A DNA stretch of 64,000 bases. It comes from Hordeum vulgare subsp. vulgare (taxonomy: Eukaryota > Streptophyta > Magnoliopsida > Poales > Poaceae). Numbering within the stretch: the stretch's first letter is position 1; the number at the start of each line of letters is the position of its first letter. Of the stretch, positions 36,005 through 47,623 are shown one piece after another. The position numbers and the translations under genes were made by a program. The notes under the pieces were generated by a model. The model was not told the origin of the DNA, made no database searches, and was given only the letters and a program-made list of their open reading frames with translations. The stretch is taken from positions 229,995,084 to 230,059,083 of the forward strand of contig NC_058522.1 of NCBI RefSeq assembly GCF_904849725.1, in the 5' to 3' direction.

Positions 36005-39000
36005 GAGAACTTAGCTAAGTATAGGCCATTTAATAGCTAAGTTAGGTGTAATAGGTCATCTTGGAGCTACATAGCCTTATTATGTCATTTAGGAGAGAAC
36101 TTAGCTAAGTCTAGGCCATTCTAGAGCTAACTTGGATACAATATGTCATTTTGTAGCCAACTATGATTATTAATCCATTTTGACCTTATTATGTCATTTT
36201 GGAGCTAAATTAGTCATTTTAATGAGCTAACCAAGGTTCTTATGATGTTTTTACCTAACTATGCTAATTATGTCATTTTGGAGGATAATTAGCTAAGTAT
36301 GTCTTTGTTGGGGAAAATAACCTATGTAGAAGAAGAAAGAGAAGAAGCAAGAAGAGAAGAAGCAAGAAGAGAAGAAGAAGGAGAAGAAAAATAATAATAA
36401 TAAGAAGGAGGAGGAGAAGGAGAAGGAGAAGGAAGAGGAGAAGAAGAAGAAAAGAAGAAGGACAAGAAGAAGGAGAAGAAGGAGGAGAACAAGGAGAAGG
36501 AGCTTCTCTCCTCCTTCTCCTTCTTCTCCTTCTCCTTCTTCTTCTCTTCTTCTTCTTCTTCCTTCTTTTCATTTTTCCTCTTTCTTCTCCTCTTGTCCCC
36601 TTCTTCGGGCTAAATTAGCTAATTATGCCTTTTTGGAGCTAATTATGTCATTTTGAGGATAATTAGGTAAGTATAGGTCATGTTCTATTAAATAGACCAT
36701 TTTGGAGCTAACTAAGCTAATTATGTCATTTAGGTGGAAGCCTAGCTAACTATATGTCATTTCGGAGCTACTTGCGTAAAATATGTCATTCGGAGCAAAC
36801 TATGCTTATTAAGCCATTTTGGATCTAGCTAAGCTAATTATAGGCCATTTAATACCTAAGTTAGGGGAATAGGTCATCTTGGAGCTACGTAAGCCTTATT
36901 ATGTCATTTAGGAGGGAACTTAGCTAACTATAGGTCATTTTTTATTAAATAGGTCATTTTGGAGCTAACTAAGCTAATTATGTCATTTAGGTGGAAGCCT
37001 AGCTAACTATAGGTCGTTTCGGAGCTCACTTGGGTTAAATATGTCATTTAGGAGCTAACTATGCTTATTAAGCCATATTGGAGCTAAATTGGCTAATTAT
37101 ATCATTTAGGTGGAAGCCAAGCTAAGTATATAATATGCATGAGCTAACCAAGGTTCTTATGCCATTTTGAGCTTATTATTTCATTTTTAGCTAAATTGGT
37201 CATTTTAATGAGCTAACCAAGGTTCTTATGATGTTTTCACCTAACTAAGATAATTATGTCATTTTGTAGGATAATTAGCCAATTTAGTCTTTGTTGGATG
37301 AGTCTAAGCTACGTCGAAGAAGAGAAAGAGAAGAAGCAAGAAGATAAGAAGAAGTAAAAGAAGAAGGAGGAGGAGGAGGAGGAGGAGGAGAAGGAGAAGG
37401 AAGAGGAGAAGAAGAAGAAAAGAAGAAGGACAAGAAGGAGCAAAAGGAGGAGAAGAAGGAGAAGGAGCTTCTCTCCTCCTCCTTCTTCTTCTCCTTCTTC
37501 TTCCTCCTTCTCCTTCTCCTTGTTCTTATCTTCTTCTTCTTCTCTTCTTCTTCTTCTTCCTTCTTTTCATTTTTCCTCTTTCATCTCCTCTTGTCCCCTT
37601 TCTTTGGGCTAAATTAGCTAATTATGCCTTTTTGTAGCTAATTATGTCATTTCGAGGATAATTAGCTAAGTAAAGGTCATGTTTTATTAAATAGACCATT
37701 TTGGAGCTAAGTAAGCTAATTATGTCATTTAGGTGGAAGCCTAGCTAACTATAGGTCATTTCGGAGCTAACTTGGGTAAAATAGGTCATTCCGGAGCAAG
37801 CTATGCTTATTAAGCCATTTTGGATCTAGCTAAGCTAATTATAGGCCATTTAATACCTAAGTTAGGGGGAATAGGTCATCTTGGAGCTACATAAGCTTAT
37901 TATGTCATTTAGGAGAGAACTTAGCTAACTATAGGTCATTTTTTATTAAATAGGTCATTTTGGAGCTAACTAAGCTAATTATGTCATTTAGTTGGAAGCC
38001 TAGCTAACTATAGGTCGTTTCGGAGCTCACTTGGGTTAAATATGTCATTTAGGAGCTAACTATGCTTATTAAGCCATATTGGAGCTAAATTGGCTAATTA
38101 TATCATTTAGGTGGAAGCCAAGCTAAGTATATAATATTCATGAGCTAACCAAGGTTCTTATGCCATTTTGAGCTTATTATTTCATTTTTAGCTAAATTGG
38201 TCATTTTAATGAGCTAACCAAGGTTCTTATGATGTTTTCACCGAACAAAGCTAATTATGTCATTTTGTAGGATAATTAGCCAATTTAGTCTTTGTTGGAT
38301 GAGTCTAAGCTATGTAGGAGAAGATAAAGAGAAGAAGCAAGAAGAGAAGAAGAAGTAAAAGAAGAAGGAGGAGGAGGAGGAGAAGGAGAAGGAAGAGGAG
38401 AAGAAGAAGAAAATAAGAAGGAGAAGGAGAAGGAGAAGGAGGAAGAAGAAGGAGAAGAAGGAGAAGGAGGAGCTCCTTCTCCTTCTTCTCCTCCTTCTTC
38501 TCCTTCTTCTTGTCCTTCTTCTTCTCTTCTTCTTCCTCTCTTCTTCTTCTTCTTCCTTCTTTTCATTTTTCCTCTTTCTTCTCCTCTTGTCCCCTTCTTC
38601 GGGCTAAATTAGCTAAGAATGCCTTTTTGGAGCTAATTATGTCATTTCGAGGATAATTAACCAAGTATAGGTCATGTTTTATTAAATAGACCATTTTGGA
38701 GCTAACTAAGCTAATCATGTCATTTAGTTGGAAGCCTAGCTAACTATAGCTCATTTCGGAGCTAACTTGGGTAAAATGTGTCATTCCGGAGCAAACTATG
38801 CTTATTAAGGCCTTTTGGATCTACCTAAGCTAATTATAGGCCATTTAATACCTACATTAGGGGGAATAGGTCATCTTGGAGCTAAATTAGCCTTATTATG
38901 TCATTTAGGAGAGAACTTAGCTAACTATAGGTCATTTTTTATTAAATAGGTCATTTTGGAGCTAACTAAGCTAATTATGTTATTTAGGTGGAAGCCTAGC

Positions 39001-39210
39001 TAACTATATGTCGTTTCGGAGCTAACTTGGGTTAAATATGTCATTTTGGAGGATAATTAGCTAAGTATATGTCATTTTGGAGCTAATTATGTCATTTCGA
39101 GGATAATTAGCTAAGTATATGTCATTTTTATTAAATAGACCATTTTGGAGCTAAGTAAGCTAATTATGTCATTTAGGTGGAAGCCTAGCTAACTATAGGT
39201 CATTTAGGTG
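36005..39210. repeat. Higher-order tandem repeat of about 1 kb (three units plus partials) with GAA/TTC palindromes
   Basis: The phrase ggccatttaata recurs at 36024, 36843, 37844 and 38839 (last two intervals about 1.0 kb). The onset of the purine block recurs near 36328, 37314 and 38318. Each unit is made of short words such as gtcattttggagctaacta and a block of GAA/GAG-rich purines that turns at a centre (about 36500, 37467, 38470) into CTTC/CTC-rich pyrimidines. No coding content. Confidence 0.85.
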
Positions 39211-39329
39211 GGCGCACAAGAAATAAATATATAATTCATCATCTATATTCATACGCTAATCTAGTTTGTCAGTTTTATTACGTCCATGCAACCTACACGC
39301 TAATAGGTAAAGATAGGTCCTATTCCCAC

Positions 39330-39540
39330 CGAGTATGTGTAGATTGGGTTCGTTTTCCCATGCTCTGCTCCAGATGCAAAGCAGAATTTCGGCAGCACCT
39401 CGCCGCTGTTTCTTGATACACGTCTCGGCAATAAGCAGAGAGGATGTGTACCCGGAGAACAACAGGGAGGCACTGACGAAATTCTGCATCAGATCCAGAG
39501 CACAGCATAAGGGAAAACGAACCCAATCTACACATACTCG
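39330..39540. repeat. Long foldback in the CACTA interior
   Basis: A perfect 30-bp arm at 39330-39359 (starting cgagtatgtgtagattggg) is inverted at 39511-39540. The arms extend imperfectly to about 95 bp (gctctgctccagatgcaaagcagaatttcgg in short pieces against its complement). The loop is short. Open frames on both strands result from it. Confidence 0.85.
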
Positions 39541-40009
39541 GGCTATCCATGGATAATGTTTGACAATTCGAAAGGATGGCAGTTATAAATATGCAAAGAA
39601 ATGCATATTTATAGATGTCGCCCTTTCGAACGGGAGACGCATACTGGTCACGCATACTCATGATTGAAGAAACCTATAGCTAGCAAGTTCCATCGGCACG
39701 AAGACCGGGACAGAGCAAATTAAGGGGGTAGGAGGAGAAGTCATTTGTGCTCACCAACAAACGCAGGGGCGGAGCTCGTCCAACGCACGTGGAGGCCATC
39801 GAACAACTGCACATTGAAATTCACACGATCAACACAAATATGATGTTTTTATAATTAACATAATCAGAAAATATATGACCTAACTCATAATTTACAAAAC
39901 TATGACCCCGTGCGCCTCTAGAATATATGGGCTAATTATGCCATTTTGGACTTATTATGTCATTTTGGAGCTAAATGGGCTAATTATGCCATTTTGGACT
40001 TATTATGTC

Positions 40010-40420
40010 TTCTTCTCTTCTTCTCTTCTCGTCTTCTCTTCTCTTCTTCTTCTTCTTCTTCTTCTTCTTCTTCTTCTTCCTTCTTTTCCTTTTTCCTCTT
40101 CTTATTCTTCTTCTTCTTCTTCTTCCTTCTTTTCCTTTTTCCTCTTCTTTCTTCTTCTCCTCCGTCCTCTTACTTCTTCTTCTTTTTCTTCTTCTTCTTC
40201 TTCTTCTTCTTCTTCTTCTTCTTCTTCTTCTTCTTCTTCTTCTTCTTCTTCTTCTTCTTCTTTCTCCTCCTCCTCCTCCTCCTCCTCCTCGTCTTCTTCT
40301 TCTTCTTCTTCTTCTTCTTCTTCTTCTTTTCCTTCATCTTTTCCTTCTTCTTCTTCTAATTCTTTTCTTCTTCTCCTTTTTTCTTTTTCATTTTCCCTTC
40401 TTTTTTTCTTCTTTTTTCTT
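40010..40420. repeat. Polypyrimidine tract with about 25 TTC units
   Basis: C and T with few purines over about 400 bp. A near-perfect (TTC)n run lies at about 40187-40260. Apparent poly-Ser/Phe/Leu proteins in all three frames are meaningless. Confidence 0.9.
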
Positions 40421-40544
40421 CTAACCTAACTAACTAACCTAATTGACCTAATAAACTAACCTAATGAAAAATAAAACTAACCTAATTATAAACTAACCAA
40501 ATTAACCGAAACAAAAAACATAAAAACTGGAAAAAAGGGGCGAC

Positions 40545-40995
40545 CGACGGTGGTACTCACCGGCGGGGGCGGTGGGGCGGTAGTGGCACCGGGGGGCGGT
40601 AGGGGCATTGGGGGCGCCTGGCATGGCAGGGGCGCCGGCTTGGTGGATGAGGGGCAGGGGTGGGGTGGGGTGGGTGGGGTGGGGGAGTGGTGGAGGGAGG
40701 AGTGCCGGCGAGGGGTGGAGTGGGGTGGGGTGGGGGAGCGGCATAGGGAGGAGAGGGCGGGTGAGGTGTGGAGTGGGGGGCGGCATAGGGAGGAGAGGGC
40801 CGGCGAGGGGTGGGGTGGGGGTGGGCTCCGGCGGTGCGGCGGCCGTGTTGGGGTGGGCCGGGGCAGGGTGGGGGCCGGAGCGGCTCCGATGGTGCGACGG
40901 CGGTGCTGGGGTGGGGTGACGGCGCTGGAGAGAGAGCGGTGTGGTTGAGGTGGAGAGAGGGGAGAGATAGTGGGAGAGAGAGTGGGGGAGTGGGT
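40545..40995. repeat. G-rich tract in the CACTA right part
   Basis: Repeated GGGGT, GGGGA and GGCGG words on the plus strand, densest at about 40630-40700. The minus strand accordingly has long proline-rich open frames, which I do not count as genes. Confidence 0.75.
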
Positions 40996-41019
40996 GGGGA
41001 TGACGAATGTTAGGGGTCC

Positions 41020-41365
41020 ATCCCCTTTGCCGTCTGCAGCGGACGACAAAGGTAGTTAGGCAGACGGCGAAGGGGTGGGGTGGGGACGTTATCCTCAAAT
41101 CTTTGCCGTCTGCCTTCACTACCTTTGCCGTCGGTTGACAAACGGCAAAGAGGTGGTGTGGGGTGGGGTGGTCTCCGGCAGTTAGCCTCAGATCTTTGTC
41201 GTGTGCCTCGAGCTTCTCTGCCGTCGGTTGGCACACGACAAAGAGGTGGCTGATGGCAAATAGGTTTTTTGCCATCAGCCATATCTTTACCGTGTGTTTT
41301 CTCAAAGCTGACGGCATAGAGGTTCTTTGCCGTCTGCTGGCTGATGGCAAAGATGTGGGAGACGA
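41020..41365. repeat. CACTA right subterminal repeats
   Basis: Repeated ctttgccgtctgc and gacggcaaagg words in both orientations, matching the left array and so confirming the second end of the transposon. Confidence 0.85.
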
Positions 41366-41391
41366 CAAATAACTGAATTCCAGTACTGACT

Positions 41392-41573
41392 CTAACATAA
41401 TGATCATTGTTCTTGCTAGTCATCTCATTGAGCAAATCATTTTGTGCCTTAAGTACATGTTCTACTTGAGTAGTTACCATGGAAGCATGTTTACTAGTAA
41501 GCCTAAGGTCATTGACAGTTCTACTCATATAATCACCCAAACGATCAAGCATGTATGCATTATGCTTCAATTG
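41392..41573 (-). pseudogene. gag of A, middle part (between CACTA and B)
   Basis: The minus-strand frame reads MKHNAYMLDRLGDYMSR, then RLTSKHASMVTTQVEHVLK, equivalent to residues around QNARMLSHL and LLSKHASMVTTQVEQ of the B gag. It is closed on the left by the CACTA target duplication (41389-41391) and on the right by the B target duplication tctac (41574-41578). Confidence 0.85.
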
Positions 41574-41578
41574 TCTAC

Positions 41579-42991
41579 TGACACGTCTACGTCGTATCTA
41601 CTTTTCAAACTCTTTTGCCCTTGTTTTGGACTCTAATTTGCATGATTTGAATGGAACTAACCCGGACTAACGCTGTTTTCAGCAGAATTGCCATGGTGTT
41701 GTTTTTGCGCAGAAATAAAAGTTCTGGGAATGACCTAGAAATTTACGAGGATTTTTGTGTGGAATATATAAAAAATACTGGCGCAAGAATCAACCGGAGG
41801 GGTGGAGCGAGGAGCCCACAAGCCCACTAGGCGCGGGCCCCCGTGGCCGCGCCTAGCAGGCTTGTGGGGCCCTCGAAGCTCCACCGCCTCCAACTCCAGC
41901 TCTATTTAGTCCCTTTCGTCTGGAAAAAAAATCAAGGAGGAGAGTTTATCGCGTTTTACGATACGGAGGCGCCGCCACCACCTGTTCTTCCTCTGGAGGG
42001 CAGATCTGGAGTCCGTTCTAGGCTCCGGAGAGGCGAGATCGTCGCCATCATCATCACCAACCTTCCTTCATCGACAATTCCATGATGCTCTTCACCGTTC
42101 GTGAGTAATCTCATCGTAGGATTGCTGGATGGTGATGGGTTTGATGAGATCTATCATGTAATCAAGTTAGTTTTGACGGGGATTGGTCCCTAGTATCCAC
42201 TATGTTCTGAGATTGCTGTTGCTACTACTTTGCCATGCTTAATGCTTGTCAATAGGAGCCGAGTGCCATGATTTTATATCTGAACCTATTATGTTCTCGT
42301 CAATATATGTGTGTTCTTGATCCTATCTTGCAAGTTGTAGTCACCTACTATGTGTTATGACCCGGCAACCCCGGAGTGACAATAGCCGAAACCACTCTCG
42401 GAGATGACCATAGTATGAGGAGTTCATGTATTCACTAAGTGCTAATACTTTGTTCCAGTTCTCTATTAAAAGGAGAACCTTAATATCCCGTAGTTTCCAT
42501 TAGGACCCCGCTGCCATGGGATGGATGGACAATAGATGTCATGCAAGTTCTTTTCCCTAAGCACGTATGACTAGATACAGAATACATGCCTACATTACAT
42601 TGACGAACTGGAGCTAGTTACATATCTCTCCATGTTATAGTTGTTGCATGATGAATATCATCCAGCATAATCATCCATCACCGATCCAATGCCTACGAGT
42701 TTTTCCTACTGGTCGTTGCTACTATTACTTTGTCGCTACTGTTGTCACTTCTACTACTGTTACTTTGTTGCTACTGCTGTCACTGCTGCTACTGGTTACT
42801 GTTGTTATCACACTACTCTGCTACTGATACTTTGCTGCAGATACTTAGTCTTTCAGGTGTGGTTGAATTGACAACTCAACTTCTAATACTTGAGAATATT
42901 CTTTGGCTTCCCCTTGTGTTGAATCAACAAATTTGGGTTGAATATTCTACCCTCAAAAACTGTTGCGATCCCCTATACTTGTGGGTTATCA
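41579..42991 (+). repeat. 5' LTR of B
   Basis: It runs from TGACACGTCTACGTCG to TTGTGGGTTATCA, 1413 bp. The start differs from the 3' LTR (TGATACGTCTCC), and several per cent of sites differ overall by eye. A weak TATA-like tctatttagt lies at 41901-41910. Confidence 0.93.
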
Positions 42992-43002
42992 AGACTATTT
43001 TC

Positions 43003-43020
43003 TGGCGCTGTTGTCGGGGA
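43003..43020 (+). other. Primer-binding site of B (tRNA-Asp)
   Basis: tggcgctgttgtcgggga lies 11 bases after the 5' LTR and matches the complement of the plant tRNA-Asp 3' end with two differences. Element A has the version with one difference. Confidence 0.85.
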
Positions 43021-43070
43021 GGCCTAGCTCTATTGTCTGAGTCACTTGGGATTTACGTCTGTTGATCACT

Positions 43071-45208
43071 ATGAGGAATCCGAGAGATCCAAAAACTAAA
43101 GTATTTCCCTCGACTACGAGGACACGTAAGGAACTGCCATCTAGCTCTGCACTTGATTCACCTTTAGTTATGAGTAAGTTTGCGACACCACCTCCTGCTA
43201 GAAATTTTGATAAGTCGCATGTACTTGATGATGCTACTTCTGCTGTCCATGATGCTTGTGATGATGCTTTGCTTGATACTGCTTTGCCACTAGGTGCATT
43301 CCTTGATGCACAAATTGCTAGAGTTGCTACTAGATGTGATGATACTTCCAAACTGCTGAGATTATTGAAGTAGAACCTGCTATTTCACCTGTTAGAACTA
43401 GCTCTCCCAGATATGAATTGCCTGATATGCCCGAGGGTTATGTTATGGATGGAGAGATAGCTGAGGACTTTCTTGCTTGTAAGGATAGCTATAATGTTGA
43501 GAAATTACTGCACAAGTGGAAAGAAAAATATTTGAACGCTAGGATGAAATACGACCCGAAGTTTGCTACTTCGCCTATCTTTGTGACCGATAAGGATTAT
43601 GAATTCTCTCTCGACCCTGAGTTAATCACTCTGGTCGAATCTGATCCTTTTCACGGTTATGAGTCCGAAACGGTTGTAGCACATCTTACCAAACTGCACG
43701 ATATAGCCACCCTATTCACAAGTGAGGAAAAGATCCGCCACTACTATATCCTCAAGCTGTTTCCTTTCTCGCTAAAGGATGATGCTAAGACTTGGTTCAC
43801 TTCTCTTGCTCCTCGTTGTGTGAGTAGCCCCCAGGACATGGTCTACTACTTCTGTGAAAAATATTTCCCTGCCCATAAGAAGCAAGCTGCCTTGCAGGAA
43901 ATATACAACTTTGCGCAAGTTGAAGAAGAGAGTCTCCCACAAGATTGGGGGAGGCTCGTCCAGCTATTGAATGCTTTGCCTGATCACCCTCTTGAAAAGA
44001 ATGAAATACTTGATATCTTCTATAATGGACTAACCGATGCTTCTAAGTACCACCTAGATAGTTGTGCCGGTTGTGTTTTTAGGGAACGAACTGTGGAACA
44101 AGCTGAGATTCTATTGAACAATATCTTGTGCAATGAGAACGCTTGGACTATTCCCGAACCACCTCCGAAGCCAACTCCTAAGAAAAGAGGTATTCTATTC
44201 CTTAGTCCTGAAGATATGCAAGAAGCTAAGAAATCTATGAAAGAGAAAGGCATTAAATCTGAAGATGTCAAAAATCTACCACCTATCGAAAAGATCCATG
44301 GTCTTGATGACCCGACACAGGTAGTAGAGGTAAATTCTCTTCGTAGATTCAATGAGAGTGACATTCCTTTTGATAAACCTGCTAGCTTATGCCTGGATGA
44401 ATTCGATAACTTTGTTGCCAAACAACAAAGTTTCAATGATTATGTTAGCAGTCAATTGGAACAGAATGCTCGAATGCTTAGTCATTTAAGTGCTTGTTTG
44501 GACAGAAACGTCAATGATCTTAAGCTGTTGAGTAAACATGCCTCTATGGTTACTACTCAGGTAGAACAAGTACTTGAGGCTCAAAATGACTTGCTCAATG
44601 AGTTGAATGACAATTCTATCAGAGTCGTCACTAGAGGCAGTAGAATGACCCAGGAACCTTTGTATCCTGAGGGTCATCCTAAGAGAATTGAACAAGATTC
44701 TCAAGGAGTTATCAATGATGCACCTAGTCATCCTAGGAAGAAGAAGAAAGATGATAGGAACTTTTATGCTAGCAACCCCGTTGCTGTTACACCTGAGAGT
44801 CCAAACGATGTTTGTGTTTCTGATGCTGAAACACAATCTGGTGATGAACATGAGCCTAATGATAATATCGATAGTGATGTTCATGTTGATGCTCAACCTA
44901 GCAATGATAAGGATGTGGAGATTGAACCAGCTGATCTTGATAACCCACAACCTAAGAATAGGAGATACGATAAGAACGATTTCACTACTAGGAAGCATGG
45001 TAAAGAAAGGGAACCATGGGTTCAGAAACCCATGCCCTTTCCTCCCAAACCATCCAAGAAAAAGGATGATGAGGATTTTGAGCGATTTGTTGAAATGATT
45101 AGACCTGTCTTTCTGCAAATGCGTTTGACATATATGCTCAAAATGTCTCCGTATGCTAAGTACATGAAGGATATTGTGACTAATAAGAGGAGGATACCTG
45201 AGGATTAG
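43071..45208 (+). pseudogene. gag of B, one frameshift
   Basis: Gag of a Gypsy-type element. It opens with an ATG at 43071 (MRNPRDPKTK), shifts frame near 43345-43373, and then stays open from about 43378 to 45208. The capsid core lies at about residues 90-200 of the long frame (HYYILKLFPFSLKDDAKTW, PQDMVYYFCEKYFP). A lysine-rich stretch FLSPEDMQEAKKSMKEKG follows, then a coiled-coil-like ARMLSHLSACL and SKHASMVTTQVEQVLEAQN segment. An acidic linker and the basic FPPKPSKKKDDEDFERF close it. No zinc knuckle is seen. The closing TAG (45206-45208) is in frame with protease and probably a point stop within a gag-protease fusion. Confidence 0.85.
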
Positions 45209-45796
45209 ATTTCCACCTTGCTCGCTAATTATACCTTCAAGGGTGGAACTCCTAAGAAACTAGGTGATCCCGGAGTGCCCACTATACCTTGCTCCATTAA
45301 AGGAAACTACGTTAGAACTGCTTTATGCGACCTTGGAGCCGGTGTTAGTGTTATGCCTCTCTCTCTTTATCGTAGACTTGAACTGGATAAGTTGACACCC
45401 ACTGAAATCTCTCTGCAAATGGCCGACAAATCAACTCCTTTCCCTATCGGCATTTGCGAGGATGTGCCTATTGTGGTTGCTAACATCACTATCTTAACAG
45501 ACTTTGTTATTCTGGATATTCCCGAGGATGATGCCATGGCGGTCATCCTTGGAAGACCCTTTTTAAACACCGCAGGGGCTGTTATTGATTGCAACAAAGG
45601 CAATGTCACTTTCCATGTCAATGGTAATGAGCATACGGTGCACTTTCCGAAGAAACAATATCGAGTACATTGCATCAATGCTATTGAAAAAACTCCATCG
45701 ATTCTTATTGGGAGCTTTGAATGCCCTATACCTACTGTCAAGATGAAGTATGATTTGCATGTTGGGGATATGCACATCCCCATTGAGGTAACCTAG
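45209..45796 (+). pseudogene. Retropepsin-like protease of B
   Basis: Same frame as gag after the TAG at 45206-45208. The active-site motif CDLGAGVSVMP (D-L-G-A) lies around residue 37 of the frame counted from 45218. TEISLQMADKST follows, then FVILDIPEDD, ILGRPFLNTAGAVID and the flap-side FHVNGNEH. It processes Gag in the particle. Apart from the upstream stop, the domain itself is open to the TAG at 45794-45796. The usual Gypsy RT does not follow; instead there is an 800-bp spacer and ORF2. Confidence 0.85.
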
Positions 45797-46597
45797 TGAC
45801 TATTCAAAAATTCTCCGTTCTTTTTTATGTGATTCGAAAAAGTTTGTCAAGGAGACTTGATCAACCTCATTGACGGATTTCTTTCGATAACCATGAGACG
45901 GATGAATCGAGGGGTCACAACCCTTTGTTCCAAGCTTTCACCTTCGGTTGCTTAGAAGAAAAATGATAGACTTAGCTTTAGTGTCTCCTGTTTTCTGTTT
46001 TTTGCGTCCTGTAGAAAAGTGTCCCGAAAATAAAAGTTCTTCGAATGCCGTGAAAATCAAGTATGGTTTTTTCTGGAATTTTTGAAAAATTCTGAGACGG
46101 AGAGCTAGTCAGGGGATGCACGAGTGGGCCACAAGCCTTGGAGGCACGGGCACCCCCGTGGACACGCCTACCAGGCTTGTGGGGCCCACGTGTCCCCCCT
46201 CCACTTATTCTAGCTCCCATCTCCTTCTCCTACCTCCAGAAAAAATCATTTCGCAGCTCAAACCTGTGTTCTTGCTCTTCTTGCTGCGATTTTCGATGTC
46301 CTTGTGCAAAGCCCCATTCACCAAACTGTTTTGGGCAAATTGCTCCTTGGTATGTGACTCCTCCATTGGTCCAATTAATTATTGCTCTAGTGCCTTATAC
46401 GTCGCGTATTTTGCTGCCTTGGTGACCCTGTTCTTGAACTTTGCATGCTAATTTTAGCTGGTCCCAAGTAGTTTTGATGCGTGATATGGCCTCTAGGCAC
46501 TTGTCGGAGTAGTTGCTATGAGTTTCGTTGAGCCTTGTTCAATTTTCCTTAGAGTCACTAAAATTTCAGAAATTTTTAGAGAAAGAAAAAGGAAAAG
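45797..46597 (+). other. Spacer between protease and ORF2 of B
   Basis: No coding similarity recognised. It includes a GC-rich stretch near 46120-46200 that parallels the LTR promoter region, like A at 33010-33857. Confidence 0.55.
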
Positions 46598-47623
46598 ATG
46601 AGGAGGTTCTTAAGAGGCTCTTCAAGCCGTGACCCCAAGGATGATGAAAATGAGAAGAAGAAACCCAAGTATCCGGTCCCCTGAGTTGCAGAAGTTCGAG
46701 TGTGCGAGTGGCCAATCGATGTGTTCTTACGCGCCGCTGGACTTTATGAAGACTTTAACTACTTGGTGGAGAACGCAGGCCTTACCGCATTCGTTGAAGA
46801 TAAGTGTCCACAATACCTCATCCTCACTAATATTTTCGTGCAAAGCTTTAATTTCTATCCAAGGAAGAGTCCTCCTATGGTTGAGTTCAAATTATATGAT
46901 ATCCCCCAGCGCATGTCACTTCAGGATTTTTGCAATGTTTGCAAATTACCTTATGTTGGGGATATTCATGAAGCTCGTCCACGGGACTTGGAGGCTTTCA
47001 TAGATACTGTTGCTGTAGGAGAGGAGAGAGGAGTGTCTTGCGCTAGAGCTGCTAGCATACATTTCCCCGTGCTTTGGTACTTCTCATTATTCATGGGAAA
47101 ATGTTTGATTGGCCGTGGGAAAGCTGGGGCCCTTAGCTCCCCAGACCTTGCGGTTTTGCGCGAAGCCCTTTATAATGATAAAACTTATAGCTTGGGCGCT
47201 ATAGTAGCTCAACGGTTGAACACAAACCATTCTAAAGGAATTGTTTATGGAGGTATCTATGCTACCCGTCTTGCTAGACATTTTCAGATATCTATTAGAC
47301 TGCACGAGGAAAAAGAGATTCTTCTTCCTGAGAGATATCTAGATTATGATAGCATGGTTCGCCATGACTTTCGTGATAAAGATATAAATAAGAGGATGAT
47401 TTATAACCTGGTATTTAGTCAGGGTACTCGTGAGACTATTACTTTGCATGCTCCTTCTTTGTTCAATCTTCATCTAGGCAGGTACATTATTATGCCCTCG
47501 GACATCTACGCATATTGGGGCATAGCACCACCACAGGCGCCCGTGCCCGAGCTACCAGTCGAGTACCAGACGCCAGTTTATCAGTGGGAGCCAGAGGAGC
47601 TCACACACCATTGGCACCCTTAG
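46598..47623 (+). pseudogene. ORF2 of B: conserved protein of unknown function
   Basis: Function unknown. ATG at 46598 opens MRRFLRGSSSRDPKDD (a basic, Ser-rich start). A TGA at 46682-46684 lies where CGA (Arg) is plausible, and the frame is open from there to 47623, about 340 codons in all. Conserved with ORF2 of A: CEWPIDVFLRAAGL, MVEFKLYDIPQRMSL, SIHFPVLWYFSLFMGK, YSLGAIVAQRLN and GGIYATRLARHF. The C-terminus is Pro/Glu-rich (APPQAPVPELP). No nucleic-acid polymerase, protease, integrase or membrane motif is visible. It resembles, from memory, ORFs annotated only as retrotransposon proteins in grass Athila-type elements. Confidence 0.75.

Larger units (their letters stand above)
34983..41388. 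mobile_element. CACTA (En/Spm-like) DNA transposon, no transposase seen
   Basis: Terminal inverted repeats: left CACTACTCGAATT, right (complement) CAGTACTGGAATT, with further match in the tcgtctccca/ccgtctccca stretch about 20 bases in. A perfect 3-bp target duplication act flanks it (34980-34982 and 41389-41391), as CACTA elements make. Subterminal repeats of the TTTGCCGTCTG/CAGACGGCAAAG type fill both ends (35040-35600 and 41020-41365). The interior holds a 1-kb tandem repeat, GAA/TTC tracts, a foldback and a G-rich stretch, but no transposase. It inserted into the gag of A. I infer a non-autonomous copy. Confidence 0.93.

Noticed and set aside
39256..39661. Possible transposase remnant in the CACTA element
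   Set aside because: The open frames on both strands follow from a foldback; no transposase motif could be identified.
40005..40429. Long open frames for Ser-, Phe- and Leu-rich proteins
   Set aside because: They are the three readings of a TTC microsatellite.
40486..41407. Proline-rich minus-strand open frames of up to 301 codons
   Set aside because: They are the complement of a G-rich repeat and CACTA subterminal repeats, with no domain.
43003..43020. tRNA-Asp gene fragment
   Set aside because: Only the 18-base complement of the tRNA 3' end is present, in the primer-site position after an LTR.
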